A stretch of DNA of 64,000 nt from Acanthochlamys bracteata (lineage: Eukaryota > Streptophyta > Magnoliopsida > Pandanales > Velloziaceae), in the NCBI GenBank assembly GCA_019914995.1, contig CM034129.1:744001-808000 (forward strand), read 5' to 3'. Within the stretch, counting starts at the first letter, position 1, and every line of letters starts with the position of its first letter. The position numbers and the translations under genes are program-made. Shown one piece after another: positions 1-13,000 of this stretch. The notes under the pieces were generated by a model. That model ran no database searches. It had not been told where the DNA came from and saw nothing but the letters and a program-made list of their open reading frames with translations.

Positions 1-354
1 TAGTAACAGAAACCATATTATATTTAATATAATATGCAATTATCTGTCAAATATATGCAAGTAAGAATAATTAATTATAACTCAAAACACAATTGTTTTA
101 CTTATCAACTTCTTATAACCATAGAGTGAACTCTTGTCTTTTCATTGCATGTTCATGTCAATGGCTACAAAGCTGTCTAGAGCATTTCTTCGTATTGATT
201 GATCTCCAAGCACCACACTACCTTTTGTTCATTATAAATTAAGCTGCTTTTGATAGTCCATATCTATCCATCAATGCTTAGAAGAAAGTTGGATTCCAGT
301 TGGGTAATAGCTTAACCTGATTATATAAAACAAGCTATAAGCCATAAGTTGAAT

Positions 355-611
355 GGTGCATTTAGAATTGTTTATAAATGGAATTTTTTTAAAATAAAAG
401 ATATTTTTATTTTTTTAAAAATAAGTTTTATTTTTTTTACTTTTAAAAAAATAATAAAAATACATAATAAAAATTTTTTATTATATAAAATTTTTCTACA
501 CTATCTAAATTTTAAAATAAATTTTTAAATATTTATAAAAAATATATTAAAAAATATAAAATTAAAAAGAAAAATAAAAAATAGCTTTTGATATGCCCTA
601 TCAAATGCACC
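355..611. mobile_element. AT-rich MITE copy
   Basis: The left end GGTGCATTT (355-363) is repeated inverted as AAATGCACC (603-611). The interior of about 240 bp is almost pure A/T and is the reverse complement of the interior of the copies at 19737 and 28306. No ORF is present. No clear target-site duplication is visible, so the superfamily is not assigned. Confidence 0.55.
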
Positions 612-783
612 CTCAATTGGTTGTGAGATCATTCGTTCATGCATTCAGTGAACAACCAAATCTTCTTCTTTTTTTTTTGTTATTTTTATTTCAAGTAACC
701 TTACTGGAGTTCTGAAGATTGCCTAAGTTCTCCCTTCCAGCAAATTCAGAGCCATGTTTCATTGCTTTCAAATATTTGATTTA

Positions 784-995
784 GAGAGCGTTTAGGAGTG
801 TTTAAAAAATAATTTATTTAAAAATAAAAAATACTTTTATTTTTTAAGATAATTTGTTATTTTTTAAAAATAATAAAAAATAATTTAAAATGTTATTATC
901 TAAATTTTTTTATATACTTTTAAATTTTTTAATATTTATAAAATATATTAAAAATATAAGATAAAAAATTTAAAATTAACGTTTGAAAAGCGTTT
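784..995. mobile_element. AT-rich MITE copy, degenerate
   Basis: The left end has GAGCGTTTAGGAGTGTTT and the AT-rich core has the same order of A/T blocks as the neighbouring copies. The right end near 981-995 is rearranged, so the limits are approximate. Confidence 0.4.
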
Positions 996-1317
996 TTTGT
1001 AATCAACACATTACCCAAAAATCTTTGTAAACAGAAAAAAGAAAATTGACACTGTAATCTAAAACATGGAGGAAATTTAGGAAAAGGCAATTTAATTTCT
1101 ACGGTTCTCTGGAACTTAGCTTTTGCTTAATTTTGGGTCCTACAGAATTTGTCTTTTTCTTTTGATACTTTGATGCTATACATATAGATTCTGATACTCT
1201 AATGTGGTATACATTCAGTGCTTTAGTTTTAAGGAAGTAAATTCTATAAATAAATAACGGGAAAAATAATTTTTTGAAAAATAAATTAAGTGATATAAAA
1301 AGCTTTCCAAAGTTCTT

Positions 1318-1502
1318 TCTAAAATAAAAGATATTTTTATTTTTAAAAAACAAATTTTATTTTTTTATTTTTAAAATAATAAAATACATAATAAAATAAT
1401 CTTATGTAGAAATTTATTATATATTTAAAATTTTAAAATTTTAAAAATATTTATAAATATATATTAAAAAATTTGTTGAAAAAATGCAAAATCAAACGCT
1501 CC
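1318..1502. mobile_element. AT-rich MITE copy, left-truncated
   Basis: The core (AAAATAAAAGATATTTTTAT onward) closely matches the copy at 355-611 in the same orientation. The right end reads TCAAACGCTCC, the typical terminus of the family. The left terminal repeat appears to be missing. Confidence 0.45.
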
Positions 1503-3007
1503 ATATAGTTGGTCTATTTTGAAGTAAATTGGAAAAAAAGAAGAAATTATAATCAAATACTATCGTGAAAAGATGAAATTCGATGACGTATGGTTGTCTA
1601 TTGATGTCTTCCAAGAGCCACGCTCTGCTTCCGGTTTTTTTTGGACAGGTTGTGCTTTATTCTCTCGTTATATCAATTCACTAAATTTTATTTTAATACA
1701 ATTTTTAAATTAATATTAAATTTTTATTTTTAAAATTTTAATATAAATATAAAATTATTTTTTATAAATATTTATTTTTAATTTATTATTAAATTATTTT
1801 TAAAAATGAATTTATTCGAACTAAATACACCCTTAGATGACCAGACGGACAGCCAGTGCATATACTTCAGTAATTATATATTATATAAACATAATTTTAA
1901 GAAGAGTTTAAAAAGCTAATTGAAAATAATTTTCGAGTTTATTTTATATTGATTTGAAAATAAAATTTGAAGGTTGGTAGTAGAGTTTGAAATTATAATA
2001 AATTTTAAATCTGATAAAAAAATTTAATTCTGGGGTATCCTATATAAGTAAATAATCACTTAAATTAAATTTGTCTTTGAACCGATTGGAAAAAGCTAAA
2101 ACTAGCAAGTACAAAAAAAAGTAAATAGCAATGAAATAAAAAAACACTAATTCGTGTTTGATGATTTACTCAAGAAACAAAGAAAATCAAATTACAAAAA
2201 TAGTGTCTGGGTATTTTGGTCAATTAAGTTCCAAAGTCATGGGGGTGGTACTGCGGTTCCGCGTCTCCGCTTCTCCTGTTTCCTCTCTTGTTTTTGCAGC
2301 CGCCCGATTAAATCTTTACGAAGATGATTTAGTTCTACTTCTGTGATTCTTGTGTCGACACGTTTCGTGTGTTCCGCTCCACTTTCAGGAGAAAATATTT
2401 ACTTACGCAAGTTGCGCAGGGTGAATGATTGATGGGCTCCAATAGAAAATAAGTTTAGCCCATTTGTGTGGGCCCATTAAATTTCATGATGCATGAATGA
2501 GTGCGGATTTCCGCTTCCGTTCTTGGCCCACCATTATCCTTATCTTCTTTTCTTTTCTTTTTTGTTTGTTCTTTTTCCTTTATATAAGTACAATTAGGAT
2601 AAGATTGCTTTTGGTAAAACAATGAGCCAAGGGCCATTGGAATTTGGTACAACCATGTTCCTACAGCGATTTTTTTATTGGTTCTATTGAAATGAAGAGA
2701 AAATCTATTATCAAACTCATGAATTTTGTTTGAAAAGAATGCTTCGAATAATATATAATTGGAAACAAATCATCAAATTGTATAAAATATCTTTCCAACC
2801 TTGTAATTAAATTTCCTGACAACTAGAATAAAAAATCCTAGTAAAATATGCAATGGACCTTGGATTTCAAGCTTCCAAGTACAAGGAGTTGAGGAGAAGC
2901 AAAGAAATTGTACAAGATGAAGGGGCCAACATAGGCCCAGTGAGAGCCCATTAGCCTTTGAAAAGAGTAGAGCACAGACAAAATATAATGAATTAGGGGC
3001 AGATTAA

Positions 3008-3245
3008 GGGTTTGGCTAAGTCGTCCTCCGAAAACACTTTTCCACCTTTCATTTTACTTTTTTCAATAAATTTTTATAATATTTATTTAAAAATTAAAAA
3101 AAGTATAGAAAAATTTTAGATAATAAGATCTTATTATTACTTATTTTTTAATTTTTTAAAATAAAAAATAAACTTATTTTTTAAAATAAATTAAAAATAT
3201 TTTTTATATTAGAAAATATTTTCCGTAGGCAATCCCAAACACCCC
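3008..3245. mobile_element. AT-rich MITE copy upstream of the amidase gene
   Basis: GGGTTTGGC at the left faces CCCAAACACCCC at the right, around an AT-only core. It lies about 260 bp upstream of the amidase ATG, between two groups of GCCCA motifs, so it probably inserted into the distal promoter. Confidence 0.5.
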
Positions 3246-3408
3246 AAGTAAAACTTCAATCCAACAAATCAATCGTTATCGGAAAGTCTTCCAAAATTGG
3301 ATCCATCAAACAGGCCAATTTCCAGCCTGTCACACCAAGCCCTTTGACTTTTCAGCCCACCTGCGGTAATATGTGACCTCACTTTGATTTGGATGGGCAG
3401 TATTTTCC

Positions 3409-3415
3409 TATATAA
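3409..3415 (+). promoter_or_regulatory. Likely TATA box of the amidase gene
   Basis: TATATAA sits 88 nt upstream of the ATG at 3503. It is directly followed by TGGGCCACCC and preceded by GGGCAG. TGGGCC-type site II motifs of this kind are common in plant promoters. Confidence 0.45.
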
Positions 3416-3502
3416 TGGGCCACCCAGTTTCCAGCCCAATCCTTTCATCGCACAACAAATTAAAAGCAAAACAAAACAAAAGCTTTCGATTGCAGTTCCT
3501 CA

Positions 3503-6500
3503 ATGGCGCCAGTTACTCCAAGGGTAGTTGTTCCCGTCGACGTGAAGAAGAAGCCATGGGAACAAAAGCTTCCGCTACACAACCGATGGCACCCTTCAAT
3601 ACCTCCTGTTGCTGATGTCATCGCCGGTGAACTCTTCCGCGTCGAGATGGTCGATTGGGCAGGTGGCGGTATTGCAGACAACGATTCTGCTCAAGATGTT
3701 AAGTCTCTCGATCTAACCATTGTGAGTAAGCCTTTCACTGTCTCCAAAAAGGTTCAAAAGATTCTCTTGATTTGTTTTTCTTTCCAAGGTTTAGTGGGAT
3801 TTCGTTGTTGTTAGTTGTAACATTTTGGTTTATAAGATGATTTGGTGATTGATTGTTAGAAGCTATCTTTTCTGGGTGCTTACTGAAGTTCATCATTGGC
3901 TAGAGTTTTGATTATAAATTGTTCTTGGTGGTGAATCTTGATACTAAGTTGTTTTTGCGCATTTGGTTAGAATTTAGAAACTGAGTTCAATACAATGATT
4001 TAATACGGGTTTAAATGGCATGGGCTAAGTTGTTTAGTTCTCTTACATTATTTTGATTGTCAGCCATGAGACCGGTGAGAAGCTAAAGTTCTTAAGTTGC
4101 AGCGTCATAGGAAAATAGGAACCGAGGAAAGCACTTTCATGGATTGCTTTGCAAGATCTTCAGATGCTCTAGTGGTAAAACTCATATATAAATTGGACCT
4201 TGTAAGGAACCATTAAGTAAAACTTAGGTCTCATATGTAGACTCTCTGTAAAAGAAATTGTTGGTACTCATCTTATGTGTTCATACAAGTTTGTTGAAAT
4301 GTTCAGACAACCAATTTTCTCCTCTAAACTTTAGTTTTCACTGATGGATATGAAGGTAAATTTGCCTTCATTTGAAGGATGTGCATGGAAGCTATTTTCA
4401 GAACACTTCGTCCTTAAGAGTACTCCTGCAAGGATCCAATATTCAATATTCAGCAACATTTGACGTGCTTCTTAGTTCTTACATTAGGATGAGAAACCTT
4501 TGATATGTACAGCTCTTCATACCGTGACATGCTAATCATCCTTGATCTCTATATTCATGATTAGAAAACCAATGTTTCATATCAACACAATGTTCGATAT
4601 TTCCATTTTGAAAGATCCCTTTTTCTGAAACTCCTTTCCTTAGACACATTATCTCAGTGGACCTGTAAAAGTCCTCGACAAGGATGGTATCCCTGCCAAG
4701 CCTGGTGATCTCCTTGCAGTTGAGATTTGCAACTTGGGCCCACTTCCTGGAGATGAATGGGGTTATACAGCTACATTCGACAGAGATAATGGAGGTGGAT
4801 TTTTAACAGACCACTTTCCACATGCTACCAAAGCCATTTGGTATTTTGAAGGGATTTATGCATATTCCCCTAACATACCAGGTACCATTACCATCTCCGC
4901 CTCTTCAGATTTGTATTACAACTGAATTGTCAAATTCTTACTCGTCAATTTGGTATTGTTAGAGTTCAAATTGCTACCCTCTCATAAAGCCACTTTCTGG
5001 TTCAATAGGTGTACGCTTTCCTGGTTTGACTCATCCTGGCATCATTGGAACTGCTCCATCATTTGAGTTACTCAAAATATGGAATGACAGGGAGAAAAAG
5101 TTAGTAGAAGAAGGGCCAGGGTCCGTTCGATTATGCGAGGTTCTGCACCAAAGACCACTTGCGAACCTCCCAACATCCAGAAACTGCCTTCTTGGGTTGG
5201 TAAGCATCTCAAACTTTTGTCAAGATGTATTCTTGGACATTGTGATGGCATTTTCTTACACAAGATCCTGCTTGCTTTAATGATAATGCCAAGATGCTAG
5301 ATTATTTTGCCACATTTTTTCTCAACATTTAGGGCGTGTTTACCTACCACCCAAACTCCAATTTTTTCAAACTCACTTTTAATATAAAATAAACAAAAAT
5401 TTTACAATAAATTTTTTTGATCAAAAATATTTTTTCAAAATTCAATTTTAAAACTAACTATTAATACAAAATTAATATATAAACGTATTTTTTATTAAAT
5501 TTTTAATTTGTTTTTTTAAACTCACTTTCAAAAAAGTGAGTTTACCTCAAGGTAAACACACCCTTAGCAATCTTATGGACATAAATTTGTTCAAAATGTT
5601 AGATTGTTGTGGATGACCTTGATTGGGACTATCTCATTCTATTTCCATCCAATTTGCTATAGATTTACTAGAACTTGGAATATGTTAATTCCATTTTCTA
5701 ATGCGGCACAGAGGTATCAAGAGTCTATTGTCACATTGTAGTTTAGATTCAATTTCCATCACCCCTATGTTAAAGGTAAAACATTCCACTTCAAACACCA
5801 ACTGGCCACTCTAATTGCAGTATTGCTGAGTATCTATTTTATAGTGTCCCGACAGGAGTTCGATCTTTAGTGACATCTTTTCAGCTATAGATACACAATT
5901 CTTCTGTTCTGGAATTCTATCTTTCAGCAGATCCAAAACCCAGATCCAGTTTCTTCCGTTTTCAGATCAAAGAAGGAATGCCTGACTGGGAGAAGATTGC
6001 GAATGAGGCTGCAAGAACTATTCCTGGAAGAGAGAATGGTGGCAACTGTGACATAAAAAATCTCAGTAGAGGATCGAAAGTATATCTCCCTGTATTTGTT
6101 GAAGGAGCAAATTTGAGCACAGGTGACATGCACTTCTCCCAGGGTGATGGTGAAGTATCATTCTGCGGGGCCATTGAAATGAGTGGCTTTCTGGAGCTCA
6201 AGTAAGTTCTTTCAACTGAATTTGTAACAATATGCTACAAGATAGATAGTAATAATCGTTTCCCTATTTTTGCTCCGAGGTGCGAGATCATAAGGGGAGG
6301 GATGAAAGAGTATCTGACACCCATTGGCCCGACACCACTGCATGTGAATCCTATCTTTGAGATTGGGCCAGTTGAGCCAAGGTTTGAGGAGTGGCTAGTA
6401 TTTGAGGGTATAAGCGTCGATGAGTCTGGGAGACAGCACTATCTTGATGCTACTGTGGCATACAAACGTGCAGTTCTTAATGCTGTTGACTATCTATCAA

Positions 6501-7001
6501 GTTTTGGCTACTCTAAAGAACAAGTAATGCTGCTTGTTGGCATCCCAGAGCATCCCAATCGCACAATGCTAATGCATAGTTTTTCTTCCATGCAGGTATA
6601 CCTGCTGCTCTCATGCTGTCCATGTGAGGGACGCATCTCTGGCATTGTGGATGCTCCCAACGCTGTCGCAACACTGGCCATTCCCATTTCTATCTTTGAT
6701 CAAGTAGGTGTTACAAACTCCCTCTATTTCCACCGTAGCACTGATTTCCAATTCAGACGTTTTCATATTTGCGTCTATGTTCTCTCTTTTTTTTGGTTTC
6801 TTGTCCCAAGCAATACTTTTTACCATTTGATCTTAATTTTTGGGATACTATGACTTATGTTTTTCTTGAAATTAGGATGTCAGGCCGAGTCCAAGGAGAG
6901 TGCCTGTTGGGCCTCGGGTGGTAAAGAAGATGCCTGACGTGCTAAAGTGCACCTATGATGGAAATCTACCCACTAGCCAGAAGACAGGTGCACTGAATTG
7001 A
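3503..7001 (+). CDS. IAMH1: Formamidase / indole-3-acetamide hydrolase-like protein
   Basis: Predicted amidase of the acetamidase/formamidase family. The Arabidopsis relatives IAMH1/2 hydrolyse indole-3-acetamide to auxin; the family as a whole releases ammonia from formamide or short amides. Exons by splice signals and phase: 3503-3721, 4644-4881, 5009-5199, 5966-6201, 6280-6523, 6596-6703, 6876-7001, giving 453 residues, the usual family length. The family block GDMHFSQGDGEV lies near residues 269-280. LPGDEWGYTATFD and CCPCEGRISGIVD are also clear. The intron at 6524-6595 is 72 nt and has no in-frame stop. A Tourist-like MITE lies in the intron before the fourth exon. The last exon contains an AG|GTGC donor at 6987/6988 that could splice to in-phase exons further 3'. 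The ATG is the first one after a TATA box. The family is certain; the true substrate is not shown by sequence. Confidence 0.93.
5332..5563. mobile_element. Tourist-like (PIF/Harbinger) MITE
   Basis: The left terminus GGGCGTGTTTACC (5332-5344) is inverted at the right as GGTAAACACACCC (5551-5563). TTA directly flanks both ends (5329-5331 and 5564-5566), the target duplication of PIF/Harbinger elements, and GGG..TGTTT is a Tourist-type end. A hairpin of about 11 bp (AAACTCACTTT / AAAGTGAGTTT) lies just inside the right end. It is non-coding and sits in an intron of the amidase gene. A second family member is at 39428. Confidence 0.8.
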
Positions 7002-10000
7002 AGTAGCCTCTTTTCAGCGATTATGTATATAAGAATTCTCCTATATATTCCCTTCCATAAGGCAAGGGTCTATTAAAGAATTTATGAAACTTTTGCATGT
7101 ATATACTGGATATGTACTGCCGCCCAACTTTGAAGGCGAAATCATGTGATTAGCACCAGGAAATAGAATCCCTTAACGTTCTTTAAGGAAGAATCATAGC
7201 TTCTATGTTTTCTTAAAAAAAGAAGAGGAAAAATAGAAGTCGCAGGAGCCTGTGTATGGTTGATATCTTTACATAGATTCTTGTTGTCTCGAAATTATGT
7301 CTACTTCAGTCTACATCATTAAACTTAGTTACTTGTTTTCTGGCTGAAGGATGAACCCAACAAAGAGAAGATTGTAGTAGTTCGAGAAGTCCTCTAAGAA
7401 TACATTTTTGAGTGCAGAGATTGAAAAATGACAGTCAGAATCTCCTTATTCTGTATTGATGGCATGTGGAGAAATATAACTGTTTCTGAATGGAGCCACT
7501 TTGTTATTGTTACCTCTTGCATAAATCCATAAGACTTATTCTGTATTCTGTACAGAAACCAAGTCACCATCAAGTAGTTCCTCAGGTTAGCTCCTATCGA
7601 ATTAAGGAATTGCTGCGGTCACTATCATGTACTCCCACTTATGAAGTTTATTTAAATTTTTTAGAAAGAGGCTTCTTAACTTGCAAATTGTAACTTCTTA
7701 ATTTTGTAAGCAATAAACTTAGCCTTTTGCTGTTTTATAATGTAAGTGTGATTTCTTCAGTGGAACCAATTATCTGGAGTCACCTCTATTCATATGTTTG
7801 TCAAGTACAATAAAAGATTTCTGCTATCTGTGTTCGCTTTAGAAGAAAGATTGCTCCTTATTTTCTAGAAGTGCTTATAGACCCTTTTATTTACCCTAGA
7901 TTATGAGAGTATTTTAACGAAAGAATAAGATCAGTGAGTCAATTTTATTACTCATTTAAGTTGTTTGTGTTTTTTATTACTAGTTAGTGCACTAATGTTG
8001 CAACTTCTGTCTATTTGTGCATATGTTTGTTAGATTGACCACATTTCTGATTAAACTTTTTAAGGTGGACTCAGACAATTGAACTAATCAACTTTTCTTC
8101 AAATTGACTAAAAACAATTTCGAAGTCTTTAAGGAAAATTAATTTGTTATTTTAGAGCTTCCTGGTGCTTATCCATATTTAGACACTTACCTAAAGTACA
8201 AATATGTCATCAATATGCACAGTAGGACACCTAAACCATATTTTCACTGTCAGCATATGAAATTTTAGCATCAGACTTGGTTCAGTTTCTTCATCATTAT
8301 CTTAGACATAGAAAAGGACTGTTTCCTGCAAGGATCATAGTTATCACTATAGCCTGACGATGGTTCTTCTCCTTCTAGTAGTCTGAATAAGAAGAAAACA
8401 TATATTTGTTTGTGTACATTCAGTGATTATTAAGGGAAAGCTTTACTAGTCCTACATTTCTAATTTTGAAACTCTATTTGTAATGTCCTGTCAAATTATA
8501 CTAATAACTTGAATTTAGTTAAGAAGGTTAGCTGAAGTTTAATCTTCTAGATACGAATTAGGTGAATTAGTGTGGATGACTTTTTATTGATGTTCATCTA
8601 CAAGCTTGCATTGGAGGAAGATCCTAACTCAAGAAATGAATTCTATGACAATTTTGAATCATTTTTTATAGTTATATACTGATATTAATTTCTGGCTTCC
8701 TAGATTTGATATTTATGGGAAATGCAGTTTTGGAATTGTCTGGAACAGATTTTGGCATGCAACTGACTCTGTTGTTCACATCCTGAGATGATTTTCCCTC
8801 TCCACTACATTATATGATGGTTTCTCAATATGAACCTGACTGGATGTTGACAAATTTACATCTGTAGAACGATATCGTTATCAGAGTTTGGCTAACGGAC
8901 GGTTGCACTCTGGTTTATCAAGTGCAAGGTAAAGCTTCAATTTCATGTCTTTGTTTATCTTAGAAACTTATACGTCAACATTAGATTTATATATTGCTAG
9001 TGCCTATATATGTACGGAGTACCTTCTGAAGTAGGATGGCTTCAAAATGTTGACATGATTCAGATACAAGGTTTCGCTAATTGATTATATTAGAAGACTG
9101 GACGTCTTGATAAATTATGAAAGTGATGGACCTCCTGCGCTGTTTCTGCATTTGAGAAAAGTAATAATATTTATTAGAATATTGGAGTTGTAGGATTATT
9201 TTCTTTGGGAATCACTCTGGAATATTCATCGGCCATGACAAAATTTGCTAACTCTGTGTCATACTTAAATCATGTCAACCTCCATCTTCGTCATCTCATT
9301 GGTTATAATACATGTAACTTGCCTTCCCAGGGAAATTAATATAATTCTAATGACAACAACATCCAGGAGGAAAAAAATAAAATAAAAATAGTGAAACATA
9401 CTTCGTCATACATTTGGGGCGTTGGCACATTCTTTTCTCTTTCATAAAGAACTGCTAGCCGGACATCCCTGTAAGGAAAAGAAGAACTTACCTCAGTTAA
9501 AAGCTCTTTTGGCATTTGCTTGACTTCTCTTTGAAATGTCATTCTTCAAAGAAAGTTGCAAAAATGACTTTAATTGAAATGGTATTTGACTTCTGTAATT
9601 TCGTTTTGATTAGGGAGCTTTATACTGATGTTAGGCATCTGCTTGCAGTACGGCCGAACTAACTCTTGTTATGAGCAACATACTGATTATGCTTTGTAGA
9701 TAGAATTACTTGGGACTTCAATTTGTTGCAAATCTGTTTTGAAGTGCAGAAAATTTCCAAGATTTTTGGTTTTGTGAACCTGCTGCATTGCAAACAGAGG
9801 AGCAAAAGAGGGGACGGATTCATCAGCCCCCTTTGACTGGTCCCAGCTGTTTTGCACTAAAAGACACTTTGGTATCCTCCAAGACCAATTAAAACTTAAT
9901 GCTTAGCATCCAAATAAAAAACCCAACATTTTCTGGTCATATTAAAATATATCTATGGTAATCTTAGACGGAAACGATAATGGACCCCATCCATGCTCCT

Positions 10001-13000
10001 TATGTTTGCATCAACATGAAAACAACATCTCATTATTCATGGCATGGTATGACATGATCATGTATGTTGATGTTAGGTGTGCATGGTCATGGTTGATTAG
10101 TGTAGCTTTGTCTCGAAGACCAAATAAAGAGATTAAGCATTGAGATTAATGGAGAAGCATAAGGGAACTGTAACTATTACTTTGCAGTACTATGCAACGA
10201 AAAGTTAGAAACTTGCCCTTTATGTGAAGAGGATGTGGTCTCTACTGTGAAGCACCAGGAGACCCATTTTAATAGGGATTGCTGGGCTGCTGCGCAGAAA
10301 GTGCTTTTCCCATCTATATGGCTGTTTCTGAACGATCAAAAGTTCAAAACTCTCATCTGTTACTAGTATCTGGAATATGTCATGTGATTAAAACTTCTTA
10401 CCTATGAATATTCTTGAGCCTCCTGTTTTCTTACAGTAGGGTAATTCACCTATAATTACAATGATTTACTGAACATGTCATGATATAAAATCACTTCAAA
10501 CTGTTTTTGTAGGAGCTGATGACATATTTTCATGAAACGGAATGAAGCGATGTATTAGGCATGCTTTAAATGGTCTACTAGCTATTTAAGGATTTTATTG
10601 TTTTGCCGAGATCTGAATCAACAGATAGAAAACTTTCTTACTACTTGCTAATGAAAGTGGCCTTGTAACTCTTTTTGTTCTCTTTACTTGCTTTCATGTG
10701 CCTTTCATCATTAGTCCACCATCGTTAACAACTTAATTACTACTGATGAAAAAAATTGTTGTTGAAACAAATGAGAAATTTCCTTAGACAAGCTGCTTTA
10801 TTTTAAAAGAAATTTCAGGAGGCAATTTTGTTTAAAAAGTTTTTTGTCAGCAGGTCCAAAAACTACACGAGAGCCGAAGGAAGAAAAGAGATGGCAGCTG
10901 GCAGGAAAGAGGCAAGGAGACAACAAAGCAAAAGTCAAAGCAAAGTAAAAGACTCTTCTCCTATTCTTCTTCACCTTCAACAGATGAGTTTGTTTTTGTG
11001 CACTGATTGGTACCTATGCATTTGCCTCGAGCTCTAAAATCTTTGTCCGGTGCTGTTCTTTCATCAGATCACACCTATTCACTCCACCGCGATGTTTTTA
11101 AGTTCTTGCCAGCTTCAACTTGCAGGTCCATCCAGATGAGTAAGGACCCACCCAGCTTGTTCACTAGTGATCGAGGTTGTAATTCACACTACGAAATCCA
11201 GGTCACAACCCTATCCAATCTAACAGATACATAGGTAACTATGTCAGTGATAACTCACCAAAACAGAAATACGATAAATTCGCTTTTCATCAACCCCGTT
11301 TTAGCGACCAGAACAGAAAAAAAGATTAAGTTTAGCAACCGATATTTTCTTTAATCAGTAATTTAAGAGCCATTTAGGTCGCACTGCTATTGAATCATTT
11401 TCATTCATCTGGTAGATATTTTGAGCTGATTTTAAAACCATTTATTTATTTTGCTGCTGTTAGATACGGCATGCCCAGTAGTATCCAATCTTTTTTTTTG
11501 AAGTAATGTAATGAGACAAAAAAAGTACTGCTGGAAGCAAGAAAAAACTTTGTTGTTGTGATATGTCCATGTTCCATATGGTTGGTCTTTTCACTGAGAG
11601 GTCAGGTCAGTGAATCATTTCCTGATGAGCTGAGTGGTCAAAAGTAGGTCTGCGTTTTTGTTGGCATGGCTTGACCCACTTGGTGTGTTGGTGGCTTACA
11701 TAACTGACCCACTTATAATTTTTAAATACAACAATTGATGCACTAATTAGATGTATTGTTACCGTTAATTAGCTTCTAGGATACTTGCATATATATGATA
11801 CATGTCGATCGATGTCTAAATCTGTTTCCGTGTATGTCATGCATGAATGGATGTCTAAATTTCTAGGAGACATTTATCAAATTTACCTGCAATTCATATA
11901 TAGACTTTTGTAGCGTTTTATGCAAACTTATTAGCATTGGTATATTTGTTAGCTGACTCTCGTTAACGTGCATGCATTCATACACAATTAACATTTAGTT
12001 TCGCAGAGGCTGCACTAGCGCCGACCAAATCGCATAGTAATCCTTTTCCTGCGAATACTTTACGTAGCTAGGAATTTGATGGGTGTTTTTTATGTTATTA
12101 TATTGTTTATTTACTATGCATGCATGCTCTAATTCTGCAGCCAAAAAGTTAAAACTCTTTTTCTATAACGTGTTAGTTGAACCTGATCAAACAAATGCTA
12201 ACCTTCAGGATAGCAGATTCATTGCTTCATTAGAGATTCAGGGTGGTCCATAATAAACAAATAATGCTGATTTTGAAAGCTAGCAGTATTAATATGATCA
12301 TGTAATTTGTTCTGCCTGCTTTTGCTAAACCCTGCTACTAAAATCGATCGAGAAATGTATTGTTTCTGGTTTCCTATATGGATTACCACAACCAGCTTTC
12401 TTTCATGTAACATGCATTATTTTTCCAGTGCAGATTCCCCATGACAGAATCGAATTTCATGAAACCCAAGGAGGAATCCATGTCGATCATTCTTGACCCT
12501 GTCGAACCATTTTCCTCATGATGTACAGGTATTAATTCATTGTTTCTGCAATAATTTCGCCGCGCGAACATTGATCAGAGAACTCTTCTTCGTTCAATAC
12601 TTACGGCACATGGCAACAACAATCATTAATTCCATCATTGATTCACGAAGCTCGATAGTTATTATTCGAATCCGTTATCTATAATTACCATTAACTATAT
12701 CTATCTTTTAGTTAGTTCTTAATCAAAACTGTAATTTGCCATTGATTTTTACTCAGTTTTGGTTGTAGCATGACCTTGATTCGATTTGAATGATATGATT
12801 TACTTTGATGATGACCTCGCTTAATTACGAGGTTGTTTTTGCAATGATTAAGACACTAATGATTAATATATGGTGGTGATCCCACCTTTAGCAAATAGAG
12901 GATGTCTACATAACGCAACGCAGGGATTTCTTCTTATCAACAGTGTCACCGTGCAGAAAATTGATAACGATGTTCTTTGCAGTTTAAGAATGCGTTGAGA

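Larger units (their letters stand above)
1..3502. other. AT-rich intergenic flank with MITE copies
   Basis: No convincing gene is seen. The stretch is dominated by A/T runs and at least four short AT-rich inverted-repeat elements, listed separately. The right third (about 2450-3440) is less AT-rich and carries many GCCCA/TGGGC motifs, consistent with the promoter of the amidase gene that starts at 3503. The short ORFs here have biased, low-complexity translations and look like chance. Confidence 0.6.

Noticed and set aside
1099..1353. 84-codon minus-strand ORF rich in Phe, Lys and Leu
   Set aside because: Low-complexity translation of AT-rich DNA overlapping a MITE; no motif.
9336..9542. Minus-strand ORF of 68 codons between amidase-linked exon blocks
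   Set aside because: Part of it looks protein-like (YRDVRLAVLYEREKN), but there is no partner exon, no recognised family and no supporting context.
10149..10366. Small plus-strand ORF of about 60 codons with ETCPLCEEDV, suggestive of a zinc site
   Set aside because: Only one CxxC pair is clear, no partner cysteines follow at finger spacing, and no splice context supports it.
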